This document shows positions 32,601 through 37,869 of a stretch of DNA of 64,000 bases, piece after piece (positions within the stretch are counted from its first letter, which is position 1; every line of letters begins with the position of its first letter). Source of the DNA: Pterobdella sp. o SKG-2022 (taxonomy: Eukaryota > Annelida > Clitellata > Hirudinida > Piscicolidae); contig OZ038320.1 in the NCBI GenBank assembly GCA_964035795.1, positions 15,114,030 to 15,178,029 of the forward strand. Reading direction: 5' to 3'. The position numbers and the translations under genes are program-made. A model generated the notes under the pieces. The model ran no database searches. It worked only from the letters and a program-made list of their open reading frames with translations, and was not told where the DNA came from.

Positions 32601-35301
32601 TAAAAAAAGATTTTTTTTGAGTTTCTAGGTTTTGAGTCTCGAGACTGTTTTTTCTTTTGCCTACACAGTCTCTTAAAAAGTGCCTTCTGCAAACCAATCA
32701 TATTAGCTCCTTCTGACATTGAAACCTGAGATATCTTCGTTCAAGCTTCCTTTTGAGACATTTTGAATCACGACATTCCTTATCAAACCAAAGGTTTTTG
32801 TCTGATTTTTAATGTCTTCAATGGAATGAGGTTGTCTAAAATAGCAGTTAATGTAGTATTATATAGTTCAATAGCTGTTTCTAAACCAACATCAGTAGGA
32901 TTAGTAGATAATGGAGATTCAGCAGTTTAGGACATAAAAGTTTATGGGGGAAACACAAAAACTGGATTTGACAACAACTGCTACTCCCCCATGTTTTGTG
33001 AGCAAAGTATTCTTAGTAGTGCAGTTTCTGGGTCTTGCTTTTTCAAGCACTGTTAACCCATTTTGCCGCAACCTGCTTATGCATGCGTACTCTGCACCAT
33101 GCCAGGTCTCAGTGAAAAAAATATGCGTCAATTTTGAAAGTCGCCATGGATTCCAGCACATCCTCTACCTTATTGTTCAAAGATTTTGTGTTTTGGAGGC
33201 CAAAAACTGCTGGAGATCCTGTTTTCTGATTTTCTTGACGACCAGTCTTATAAACAGCTTCAGAAAGAGTTTTCAACCGCTAACGCGCAATTCCGACACC
33301 TCTCTAATTTTCTTGCCGGCTCTTGCCTCGAAATCGCCTTCTCCAAATCCTAGCTACTGCTAGCTCATTCACTCTCATTTTCACCTCACCACAACTTCTG
33401 GATTGTTAAAACTATTGCATAATTATTGCAGGTAAATCATTGACATGAAAAACTATAGATAATTATAAGACGAACTTAAAATAATTCTGCAATAGTTTTA
33501 CTTATTCCTCTATAAATATCATAACTTTCATTCATTTTTCACAGTAGATAATGTAAGATACTCTTACGAAAAGCTTCGTGTATCAAGTTTCTCGATAAAC
33601 CTTAGAGTTTGTTTCTATTATATTGTTTTCCGGCTATTTTACGTCTTCATTCATTAAGTCAAGCTAAAAAAGTACCCAAACAAATAAACTTTTTTGATAA
33701 AAAAAATAAATATATAATTATTATTCAATCAGTAATATCGCCCAAATATATGATTTTTCTTATATTTTTTAATTGTATGTCAACCAATGTTTGATGAGAT
33801 TGCCGCTTTTGGTTCTGCCGTGACAGAAGAAACACGATATTGAACACTAAATTAGAGTCTCGCGAGTCACTATTATTTTTTTCTTATACTATATAACCTT
33901 ATTCTGACATTTATTTTAAACTAAATAGTAATATTTTTTAATTTTGAAAATTCATTTCACAGAACTTTTCACTTTAGCGGGGTTTATTTAGTAGTGTTTT
34001 ACAAAATGCTGAGCGGAGATTTATTCAGAATCGGAATAATATACATTATATTCATACTAGGATTTACCCATTGTAAGTCAATAATGTTTTTTGATAAAAC
34101 ATAGTCATAACTCAAACGTTCGAAGTTTCATTAAGTTTCATTTTTCCTCAACAGCTTTTATGTTTTTATTCAAGATAAAACCAAATCCGGACTTGAATGT
34201 GACTGACATAGAAAGAGATTACACAATGATAGATCAATCAAATTTTGAGTTGAATTTCAGAAATAAACTCTCAGAATTTTTAAAAGCATGTTTATTGAAA
34301 ATAAAAATTTTATTAATTTAAACTAATTTCCTATAACATATTTGTTTAATTAGTTGTTTTTTGGTTATTTCCATTAAAAATAGGATCCAGAAATGAAAAT
34401 TGAAAGTCGAAATATATCGATTGATTCTGAATATTACTCAAAGTTACCTTTTCAAACTTATGGAGAAACCTTCATAACTCTATTCGTCATGTCTTTCGGA
34501 GACTATCGAAATGTAAAATATTTTATTTAAATCCTTTGAAAGTTTCAAAGTATTTTCATAAAATAGTTGTAATTTTATGTGAATATGAAATACATTGTGT
34601 TTAATATGTAAATATAACTTTCAGGTTGTAAGTGTGAAATGATTTTCAGCGGAAAGTGTTATTAAATTCATATTAACAAATTTTATCTATGCGTTTCTGT
34701 GATCATTTTAATTTACAGTACGCAAACATAGAAAAAACAGCTAGTCCTATTTTGTCAAAACTCATATACATTCTCTTTTGTGTCTCTATTCCTATTATTC
34801 TCATCAATATGATAACAGCTACTTTCGTCAATGCCTGTGACCTTGTCATTAAATGTTCTAAGCGAGAGTGGAAAAATCAAGTAAAAATATTTATAATATT
34901 TCTTTATCGATTATTAATTTTTTTATATTTTATAAAATTTTCAAAAATTTTTTCAGTGGACAAAAATTATTTTGGTGTTGGAACGAACATTTTCTCCTAA
35001 AATGTTAAGACAATTTCAAAAAGAGTATTCAATTATGACACGCACCGACAAAAGAGGTCTGGTAGTAATGAGAAAGACAATGAAAAGTAAAGCAGGAAGA
35101 AGGAAAGAGTTGAAACAACTGTGGAAGGTAGTATTGTTTCATTTATATAATGCTATGAATAATAGGCAACAAATTTTTTTGATTATATTTAATAAAATAT
35201 AATTCATGATAGTGTTTAACATATAATATATTTTAACAGAAACTTTACAATAAAGTGTATAACAGAAAAAATTTTACCGATGATACTGAAATAAACTTTT
35301 G
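8249..35301 (+). CDS. TRPV-family cation channel, complete spliced gene
   Basis: Sixteen exons with GT..AG introns join in a single frame of 741 codons, close to the usual 700-900 residues of TRPV channels. In order they encode an N-terminal segment with NPIYQYINLKQKGLL, an ankyrin-repeat domain, six membrane segments, a pore loop (TLFVMSFGDYRN), S6 and a TRP-domain-like tail (SKREWKNQWTKIILVLER). TRPV channels pass cations across the plasma membrane; in invertebrates Nanchung, Inactive and OCR proteins serve sensory transduction. The ankyrin region most resembles Nanchung/TRPV5-6 members. The start at 8249 is the first ATG after an in-frame stop. Exon 12's 3' end is the least certain junction. 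Introns 2, 9 and 10 are swollen by transposons, yet no coding lesion is seen, so the gene looks functional. Confidence 0.9.
8732..8848. repeat. foldback repeat F2 (54-bp arms)
   Basis: Arms 8732-8785 and 8795-8848 are nearly perfect inverted copies with a 9-base loop, located 110 bases into TRPV intron 2. The arms contain AACTGAATAATA and the core CACGAAGCTTTT, read on the other arm as AAAAGCTTCGTGTTATTATT. Such a structure would form a strong hairpin in RNA or cruciform in DNA. It has no coding capacity and is best described as a MITE-like foldback. Confidence 0.9.
8849..9600. other. intronic AT-rich sequence, nothing recognised
   Basis: TRPV intron 2 sequence without conserved protein blocks, structured repeats or RNA genes that I can identify on either strand. 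Confidence 0.4.
9605..10220 (+). mobile_element. LINE 5' region (family D), copy 2
   Basis: Full 5' untranslated region plus endonuclease start. ACCACCTTGACGTGGT lies at about 9613. After AAATCCTAGATTGCTT the frame encodes LLGTWNVRTLWKTGE, a stop, AQAVREMQKYNLTLL, IRWNSYGKIKLQTGKTLL. GTWNVRT and the E..RW pair are the opening catalytic motifs of APE endonucleases. The copy stops at about 10220 and is followed at once by a MULE transposase fragment, so it is 3' truncated, an unusual outcome for a LINE. Confidence 0.8.
10225..10425 (+). pseudogene. MULE transposase C-terminal fragment, + copy
   Basis: The + strand encodes a degraded version of the MULE (Mutator-like) transposase end: STTNAIEGCHDSLNVGFRVY, then NLIRNLILEQSGCRLKL. 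It matches the - strand copy at 11790-11490 closely enough that both must come from one family. Only about 60 codons remain. Confidence 0.75.
10426..11485. other. intronic AT-rich sequence between MULE fragments
   Basis: No recognisable gene. The stretch lies between two inverted MULE fragments and could include non-coding remains of that transposon, but I see no terminal inverted repeat that would prove it. Confidence 0.35.
11490..11795 (-). pseudogene. MULE transposase C-terminal fragment, - copy
   Basis: An 88-codon - strand frame (11763-11497) with the sequence SRTTNAIEGWHNSSNRSVKV, then NLILKQSGIRLQLRRKHRLY and MPHDRNNTKDFLIICSQVLS-stop. The pattern TNN..EGWHN..., basic stretch, then RN..DYLR.IA..L is the end of MULE/FLYWCH-associated transposases. 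The DDE catalytic part is not present, so it is a fragment. The final stop seems to be the natural C-terminus. Confidence 0.8.
11796..11904. other. short spacer
   Basis: About 110 AT-rich bases between the MULE fragment and the GC-richer LINE fragment; nothing recognised. Confidence 0.4.
11905..13031 (+). mobile_element. C-terminal part of a LINE with an R2-like endonuclease domain
   Basis: Two overlapping frames (11918-12511 and 12474-13031) form one protein broken by a single frameshift near 12495. The first part (CFSIPKLVYILRTCPTF, SWKKVALPNRFSGLGLRSAR) is the region after the RT domain. The second opens with a zinc-knuckle remnant (CLCKCG, YHSLSC), then LPRRAEINSIIKRCL, EPSGLDKSDGRRSDG, CSVWDAT and KFAEILKSCKYQGL. 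In relatives RPDG...(V)WDAT marks a restriction-like endonuclease; here P is S, so the RPD motif is damaged. The copy is clearly less AT-rich than its surroundings and carries few lesions, suggesting a young or foreign insertion. The RT itself is missing. Confidence 0.75.
13032..14305. other. intronic AT-rich sequence, nothing recognised
   Basis: End of TRPV intron 2. There are long poly-A/T runs and no conserved protein block. A 98-codon - strand frame (13470-13174) is not recognised and looks like chance. Confidence 0.4.
14306..16024 (+). CDS. TRPV exons 3-7: ankyrin-repeat domain
   Basis: Exons are 14306-14588, 14750-14908, 14997-15151, 15721-15864 and 15943-16024. They encode ankyrin-type repeats with family signatures: ELRKRGSVGESIIHLAML, HHFPKLALDVYEGNEYKGES, VEKGADINSRATGLFFLPED, YYGEYPLAFSACLGNQRIYD, HGANPDMQDTFGNTVLHMIV, NLTPLTLASKLGKNEAFEQ and CYSRTICSVYP. 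The order and spacing match TRPV ankyrin repeats 2 to 6. In TRPVs this domain packs cytoplasmically and binds regulators. Every junction keeps the frame. A foldback repeat sits in the intron between the exons at 15151 and 15721. Confidence 0.92.
15401..15524. repeat. foldback repeat F3 (53-bp arms)
   Basis: Arms 15401-15453 and 15472-15524 pair with several mismatches around an 18-base loop. They share ACGAAGCTTTTT (left) and AAAAAAGCTTCGTG (right) with foldback F2, and the outer ends CAAAGTATTT/AAATACTTTG. It lies within a short TRPV intron, clear of both splice sites. Confidence 0.85.
16180..16618 (+). CDS. TRPV exons 8-9: S1 and S2 membrane segments
   Basis: Exon 8 (16180-16361) carries the pre-S1 linker ILIEKWEKYGKKRFFEGFMF and S1 (CVFQLALVCVIVYTRPD); the YTRPD ending is a strong TRPV signature. 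Exon 9 (16511-16618) carries S2 (AAESILIFMCVVYIVQQ) and ends GYIKRQ in phase 0 at a GTGAGT donor. Intron 9 starts here and contains a piggyBac element from 16799. Confidence 0.9.
17587..19930 (+). pseudogene. piggyBac transposase of PB1, broken
   Basis: Blocks in order: an acidic N-terminus (ILECSNSDEEEIVKENIES); MINTYASQRNHQLSVFEQ; RNRFFEIFTHM; KLSDDKFAKVSPYFSLLNES; KYAKAESMILYYGKHGAEQH; GKPIDFGYKIWSL; SVVLEMLSVLPHGPSY; then, after the LINE at 18541-19250, NEWRLENCPLVLKDLKKEK, ISVVLWKDTKVVLFASN and a basic tail. In active relatives the DESM motif supplies the first catalytic aspartate; here it is AESM, so that residue is lost. WKD keeps the likely third aspartate. The second (DNFF) is missing at the LINE insertion. 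Several frameshifts and stops confirm a dead copy. Confidence 0.88.
18541..19250 (-). mobile_element. L2/CR1-like LINE 3' end nested in PB1
   Basis: On the - strand a well-preserved C-terminal RT region reads ELKFLGVMINNTLSFDH, then LIISRLDYCNSFLYSLPSTL, IRKLQKIQNHIARIVLNCDV, CLDKLHWLPILKRQIFKIAT, LSSLRSRNSLIYQPVGKTKY and RLFSHALPYEIKTLSRQSFK. It ends in GCGCTATATAAATG and a run of ATAAATA-like repeats (the LINE tail) at 18541-18575. It is 5' truncated and lies opposite in orientation to the transposase it splits. The low number of lesions suggests it is younger than PB1. Confidence 0.88.
20674..20825 (+). CDS. TRPV exon 10: S3 and S4 membrane segments
   Basis: The exon encodes SGAPSKYLFNISCLVIPFII followed by PLRFMGLETIEKLLMAFTIP and CAWANMLFFLR, in line with the S3-S4 region of TRPV channels. 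It joins exon 9 directly in phase 0. Its donor (CTAAG|GTTACT) leaves two bases that combine with the first base of exon 11, 13.1 kb away, to give an arginine codon. Confidence 0.9.
20826..21470. other. start of TRPV intron 10, nothing recognised
   Basis: AT-rich intronic sequence with no conserved protein block or structured repeat seen. Confidence 0.4.
21490..24110 (-). mobile_element. LINE family B, near full-length but gapped copy
   Basis: Read on the - strand from about 24110: 5' region, endonuclease start (ILIGCWNVRTISDVPALSKR, near 23770), decayed endonuclease to about 23460, then a deletion to the RT (23333-22503: YKEKGRKNDCSNYRGISLLS, ETQCGFRSGQRTVDM, TKAFDTVNRKALWLILGKL, LLYADDCALLTHTEMEMQHL). 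YADD is intact. The C-terminal part (22486-21506) contains YNACVLTVLLYANETWTTYS, RFHQQCLHRILGIKWQVHIS, LRWSRHLVRLSNKRISRQIF and two C2H2 fingers (CNVCETVCKSVGDMKRHEIVH in part; CVNCGKVCKFSAGLKSHL). The RT frame of 276 codons is open. Confidence 0.9.
24111..24399. repeat. repeat R1, copy 1 (about 24170-24370)
   Basis: A non-coding block with GATGTTACCATGG, TTTAAGTTTGTAT and ACGAAAAGCTTCCTGTTATT that reappears in the same order and orientation at 25300-25475. The last motif is the right half of the foldback core found at 8795 and 15490. Only the right half is present, so the block may be a truncated or single-arm derivative of that family. Confidence 0.65.
24400..24665 (+). mobile_element. LINE 3' end with C2H2 finger
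   Basis: The + strand encodes RRYKGSLKAHLKNFNIEKKL, a decayed stretch, then CIEKRMKRKAGEGSPDRLHT and WCKRFFARIGMFSHLRTHRK. In related elements the end reads C..CGR.F.ARIG..SHLRTH, a C2H2 finger at the very C-terminus. The copy is 5' truncated and carries frameshifts. Confidence 0.8.
24838..25024 (-). mobile_element. tRNA-derived SINE, copy 1
   Basis: On the - strand the head resembles a tRNA: GACCGTATAGCTCAGTGGTA with an A box (TAGCTCAGTGG), anticodon-arm-like TTAGA...TCTAA, and a decayed B box (GGATTAGATTCC), ending CGCGTGGGCC. The body continues to GCGCTTTGATCTATAAGG, then AAGCATCTTGTAAATACAGC and a TAATG-type tail. It shares head and body with the loci at 40538, 43266 and 60118. Confidence 0.85.
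25025..25299. other. AT-rich intronic spacer
   Basis: Simple T-rich sequence with TTTATTT and TTATTTTT runs; nothing recognised. Confidence 0.4.
25300..25475. repeat. repeat R1, copy 2
   Basis: Same order of blocks as 24170-24370: GATGTTACCATGG, GTCTTTAAGTTTGTATAC, TTGATAATGTGAGTTCAAC, ATACGAAAAGCTTTGTGTTA, TTATTCAGTTAATAG. The two copies lie in direct orientation 1.1 kb apart with a LINE end and a SINE between them. Confidence 0.65.
25490..26560 (-). mobile_element. RT element of the AAQDQ/ETIDH type, C-terminal part
   Basis: Reading the - strand from 26560: a coiled, lysine-rich piece (LVHLRENSKKLHSIVKKANK), then KAETEGFIFAAQDQLF, DPECRFSGEKVETIDHLISR, CSLLTSGEYIRRHY, a gap, CFLIDMREKKCHLKFLKS, then VVKGALGLVKKGAEDFLDKI and KWHSPCP. 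This order is characteristic of the C-terminal region of a widespread animal RT element whose domain ends in a zinc-knuckle-like CR.C...ETIDH..S.C and a GALGLVKKG block. The CR.C cysteine has decayed. A sequence duplication of about 60 bases (25738-25792 and 25796-25850) lies inside. Confidence 0.75.
27059..27295 (+). CDS. CCCH zinc-finger, Asn-rich ORF1-like protein
   Basis: A 78-codon frame from the ATG at 27059; the frame is open a further ~43 codons upstream without an ATG (NLAPRFFPKPHISYVPFAAP), so the start is uncertain. Residues about 22-42 read ITCKHFRRGFCKYGKNCKFA followed by H, a textbook C-X7-C-X5-C-X3-H finger of the kind that binds RNA. Flanks are rich in asparagine. Position directly upstream of an RT in the same orientation suggests a nucleic-acid-binding ORF1 protein of the LINE. 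LINE ORF1 proteins normally use CCHC knuckles or RRMs, so CCCH is unusual. It could also be a captured host finger. The frame ends where the next frame begins, so a frameshift may separate it from more ORF1 sequence. Confidence 0.6.
   Translation: MSNNNNIYYYNKSNNNDMKLNITCKHFRRGFCKYGKNCKFAHNNMYSSNNTKSAGEDNTNINNSKSLILKNLKKDLIF
28780..30410 (+). mobile_element. piggyBac transposon PB2, internally shortened
   Basis: The element is 28784-30406. It begins CCCGTTTGTGCCCA and ends with the exact inverse TGGGCACAAACGGG. The right flank is TTAA (30407-30410) and the left flank TTAG (28780-28783), one substitution from TTAA. Subterminal palindromes TGATCTCATATGAGATCA (28799-28816), a one-mismatch copy near 29137-29154 and a 16-bp version at 30260-30275 mark both ends. 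It lies inside the C-terminal coding part of the Asn-rich LINE. Its terminal repeats resemble those of PB1 in pattern (CCC...GCCCA), implying a related family. Confidence 0.92.
29312..29930 (+). pseudogene. piggyBac transposase remnant of PB2
   Basis: Only the second half of a transposase is present. KPIIFGYKFLALCGFSNYCS with NFDLYCGKN matches the KPIRFGYK..cL.s..GY...f.iY.GK block. After frameshifts come CGMDKDDWWASKHATTIKAK (the GVD.HD...Y...IRGKK block) and a cysteine-rich end, RRCQNKPCTARPRTFWKNSQ, corresponding to the C-terminal zinc-binding domain. The N-terminal third and the DESM motif are missing, so the copy was mobile only with help from another transposase, if at all. Confidence 0.85.
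30935..31370 (-). mobile_element. RT element N-terminal part (likely the other half of 25490-26560)
   Basis: On the - strand: NINQTRNLFLIENEALKQIC, LIELNKIIYFSSNILQHKCG, TTKKPLKPKWQIKIQNDIRN and IKKEISILISL. A tryptophan in a basic stretch followed by an I..L...I pattern (KP.WK.R....I..LR.DI) is what precedes the RT in the AAQDQ/ETIDH elements. Same strand and correct order relative to 25490-26560 suggest that the Asn-rich LINE inserted into this element. Confidence 0.55.
31371..32089. other. intronic AT-rich sequence, nothing recognised
   Basis: No conserved block on either strand; poly-A/T runs near 31800 and 31850. Confidence 0.4.
32090..33340 (-). mobile_element. CR1/Rex-like LINE, endonuclease start and RT start
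   Basis: The - strand begins with SPAVFGLQNTKSLNNKVEDV, ATFKIDAYFFTETWHGAEYA (the N-terminal APE motif with TETWH) and GLTVLEKARPRNCTTKN, HGGVAVVVKSSF. After a jump it continues with a linker (YINNIFGRGKCNLVSG) and the RT start (VILAIEKLLNKQCSLDPIPF). Between HGGVAV and the linker most of the endonuclease is missing, again an internal deletion. A shorter copy of the first part lies at 46415-46640. Confidence 0.82.
33400..33620. repeat. small inverted repeat and half foldback F4
   Basis: TAAAACTATTGCA near 33408 pairs with TGCAATAGTTTTA at 33488-33500. Just downstream, 33563-33592 carries TTACGAAAAGCTTCGTGTAT, the right half of the foldback core, without a left arm. Both lie close upstream of TRPV exon 11. 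Confidence 0.6.
33963..35301 (+). CDS. TRPV exons 11-16: S5, pore, S6, TRP domain, C-terminus
   Basis: Exons are 33963-34072, 34155-34198 (3' end uncertain), 34384-34512, 34719-34880, 34957-35127 and 35240-35301. Exon 11 gives the S4-S5 linker and S5 (VVFYKMLSGDLFRIGIIYII). Exon 13 gives the pore helix and filter (TYGETFITLFVMSFGD). Exon 14 gives S6 (VSIPIILINMITATFVNACD) and the start of the TRP domain. Exon 15 contains VLERTFSPKMLRQFQKEYS, and exon 16 ends NFTDDTEINF-stop. The tail is short, lacking the long C-terminal extension of vertebrate TRPV1-4. Confidence 0.88.
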
Positions 35302-36004
35302 AAAATTGAATGAAAAACCTGAATAACAAATTATTTAATGTTTTATGTTGAAGATAAACCGTGTTTCAAGAACAGTTCCATAATTTACTAGTCTGTTGAC
35401 TTGAGAAATAATAAAGACTATGGTTGTTTTGAGTTTCTATGAAATATTTGCAATAACTGGATGGTTTGAGCTGAATAAAAGATATGATTCAAAGATTTGG
35501 TTTAATATGATGAAACGCCATTTTGTTTAAACTAGGTTCAACTCCTCGATTTTTGAGTCTGACTTAAATTAAATTCATAAGTTTGAAAAAAATTTCATGG
35601 TAGAAATTGGGGTAGTAAAAAAAATTGATCTTCATCGTTTTCATCATGTACAGCACTTGTATGAAAACCGAATATGATGTACAGTGTAAAATTATCAGAC
35701 GATCATCCACGTTGATGCCTGAAAGTCATTTATTCTAAGCTTTGATGATAAACGTTTCAAGCATTCAAATTAAAATAAATAACAAATCTATTATTTGAAG
35801 TTATTCTATTAAAAAATTTTTTTCGCTCAAAAAAAAAACTAAAATGACCTTTAGGGATGAGAAGTCGCTGTATTGTTACCTTGTATTTTCGATTTGAAAT
35901 GTTAATGATTTTTTAAACGACCATTTTTCTCAATGGCATCATTACATTTAGCAGTTACTGATTTGATAGTTCTCTAGATACTGAAAAAAACAGTTTTTTG
36001 AAAG
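35302..36004. other. 3' flank of the TRPV gene
   Basis: Non-coding AT-rich sequence after the stop at 35299-35301. AATAAA occurs near 35409 and 35475, so the transcript probably ends in this stretch. No other gene is seen. Confidence 0.5.
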
Positions 36005-37385
36005 CACAAATTAATCTTTTTCTTTATGGTGAGTCAAAATGATAATTGCATCAAGGGCAATAAGGACTCTGGAGACTGTGTAAGTTCCAGTCTGGCCAGG
36101 CAAATGTTCCAGGGTATTGCAGACTGGGCTCGGTCGTAATCCAGCTTCGGTGAAAAGAAGAATAAAAAACATGTTGATTGGCTGTTGGAATGTTCGTACT
36201 CTTCCAGATTTGCCAGCATTGAGTAAAAGTCTTGAAAGACGCATTGCTTTAATTTCTAGGGAGCTTCAACGCTATGGCTTAGACATCGTGGCATTATCTG
36301 AAACTCGACTGACAGGTGAAGGAAATGTTTCAGACGGAGGTTACACTTTCTTTTGGAAAGGTAATCCACATGGAAGTAAAAAAGAATCTGGTGTGGCTTT
36401 TGCAGTTAAAACTCTCTTCTTTCTTATCTAGAAGAGCTGCCTTGCGGTATAGATGACCGAATTTTATCAATGAGAGTTCTTTTGACTCGTGGTCAGTATG
36501 CTACTTTTGTAAACGTGTATGCACCAACATTAAACACATCAGAAGAAACAAAAATGGCTTTCTATCAGGGTCTGAGGCAACTTGTTGCTAAGATCCCTCC
36601 GGCTGATAAAGTCGTTATACTGGGTGATTTTAATGCAAGTCGGAAAAGATGCAGAAATCTGGATCGTTTTAGGTAAACATGGAGTTGGAAAACTTAATAG
36701 CAACGGTTTAATGTTGCTACAATTTTGCATGGAAATGGGGTTTCAGATAATAAACACTATGTTCCAAATGAAGGACAAGTTCAAAACTACCTGGATGCAC
36801 CCTTAGCGGACACTTAGTAAGACTGCCCAACGAACGGATTTCAAAGCAAATATTTTATGGCCAACTTACAGATGGCAAAAAATTGGCTCACAAACCCAAA
36901 AAACGATTCAAAGATTGCTTGAAATAAACCTTCAAAAAATGCGGCATAAACTCCGTTTCATGGGAAACACAAGCGCTTGGAGGAAAGTAAGTTTTGAAGC
37001 AACCGGTCGTTTTGAAGAAAGCGTTTTGATGACGTGCGGTCATTGTGGGAGACCATGTTTGGGTAGGGCGGGTTTTCTGAGTCATCTAAGGTTCCATCGA
37101 CGTCGTGTTTCTTCGGCCAAGCATGAGAAAGTCAGCTCAGTGCACACTACTCGTCAGAATTCTATTTACCGTATAGCAATATTTGTAACATCTGTGGCAA
37201 AATCTGCAAAAGTGTAGGTGGCATGAGAGTCCATATTTTTTATACTCTCACTTATCTATCCATTCTGAATCCCGAATCTTTTCATATTTGGGGCAATTGT
37301 GGGAAAGTGTGCAAGTCCTTTGCGTGTTTGAAAAGCCACCTTCGAACCAGAACTGTTTGAAAAGCATTGGCAATACTTGATGACG
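36005..37385 (+). mobile_element. LINE family B, copy lacking the RT
   Basis: The endonuclease half (36117-36810) reads MLIGCWNVRTLPDLPALSKS, RYGLDIVALSETRLTGEGNV, YTFFWKGNPHGSKKESGVAF, FVNVYAPTLNTSEETKMAFY and VVILGDFNASRKRC. After TTWMHP it passes straight into the far C-terminal region (NERISKQIFYGQLTDGKKLA, HKPKKRFKDCL) and a C2H2 finger (CGHCGRPCLGRAGFLSHLRF). The whole RT is absent. The 3' end runs into a TA repeat. It shares its 5' and 3' parts with the copy at 21490-24110. Confidence 0.88.
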
Positions 37386-37400
37386 AGTTGCTGCCACCAT

Positions 37401-37608
37401 TATATATATATATATATATATTTTTTTTTTAGATCGACTTTTAGTCGCCCCATGTTGGGGTTTCGTTAGCTCAACAGATATTTCACAGGGCGCTACTTCT
37501 TGTGTATATAATTGTCGATCCACGCGGGGTTGAACACAGTAACTTTGGATAATTAGTCCAATGCTCTACCACTGAGCTATAAGGACCTACAATATATATA
37601 TATATATT
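37401..37608 (-). mobile_element. tRNA-headed SINE inside a TA repeat
   Basis: TA dinucleotide runs at about 37401-37420 and 37591-37608 flank a SINE read on the - strand (37590-37431). The head is GGTCCTTATAGCTCAGTGGT, then an anticodon arm TTGGA-CTAATTA-TCCAA and CGCGTGGATC. Its body (GAAACCCCAACATGGGGCGA near the end) differs from the other SINEs here, so it is a second SINE type with a related tRNA head. Confidence 0.78.
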
Positions 37609-37869
37609 TATTTATTTATTTATATAATTAAATTTTGTGCATTTAGTTGAATATCTAATGTTTTATGCATTGATCTATGTTGAATGTTATGCATTTTACT
37701 TTTAATTGAGAATATTTTTCTGTTTGCTAGTTATTATCAGAAAAAATATTATAATTTCCTCAAAGTTAGCAAATGTCGTGAAATATTTCTTCAATATTTA
37801 AAATTTATTAAATTTATTTTTATTAAAATTTCATTTTGAAACAAAATATATTTGAAAAAAAATTAAAGT

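Noticed and set aside
37401..37608. possible regulatory TA-rich element
   Set aside because: TA runs are simple repeats left around a SINE insertion next to a LINE tail; no further signal seen.
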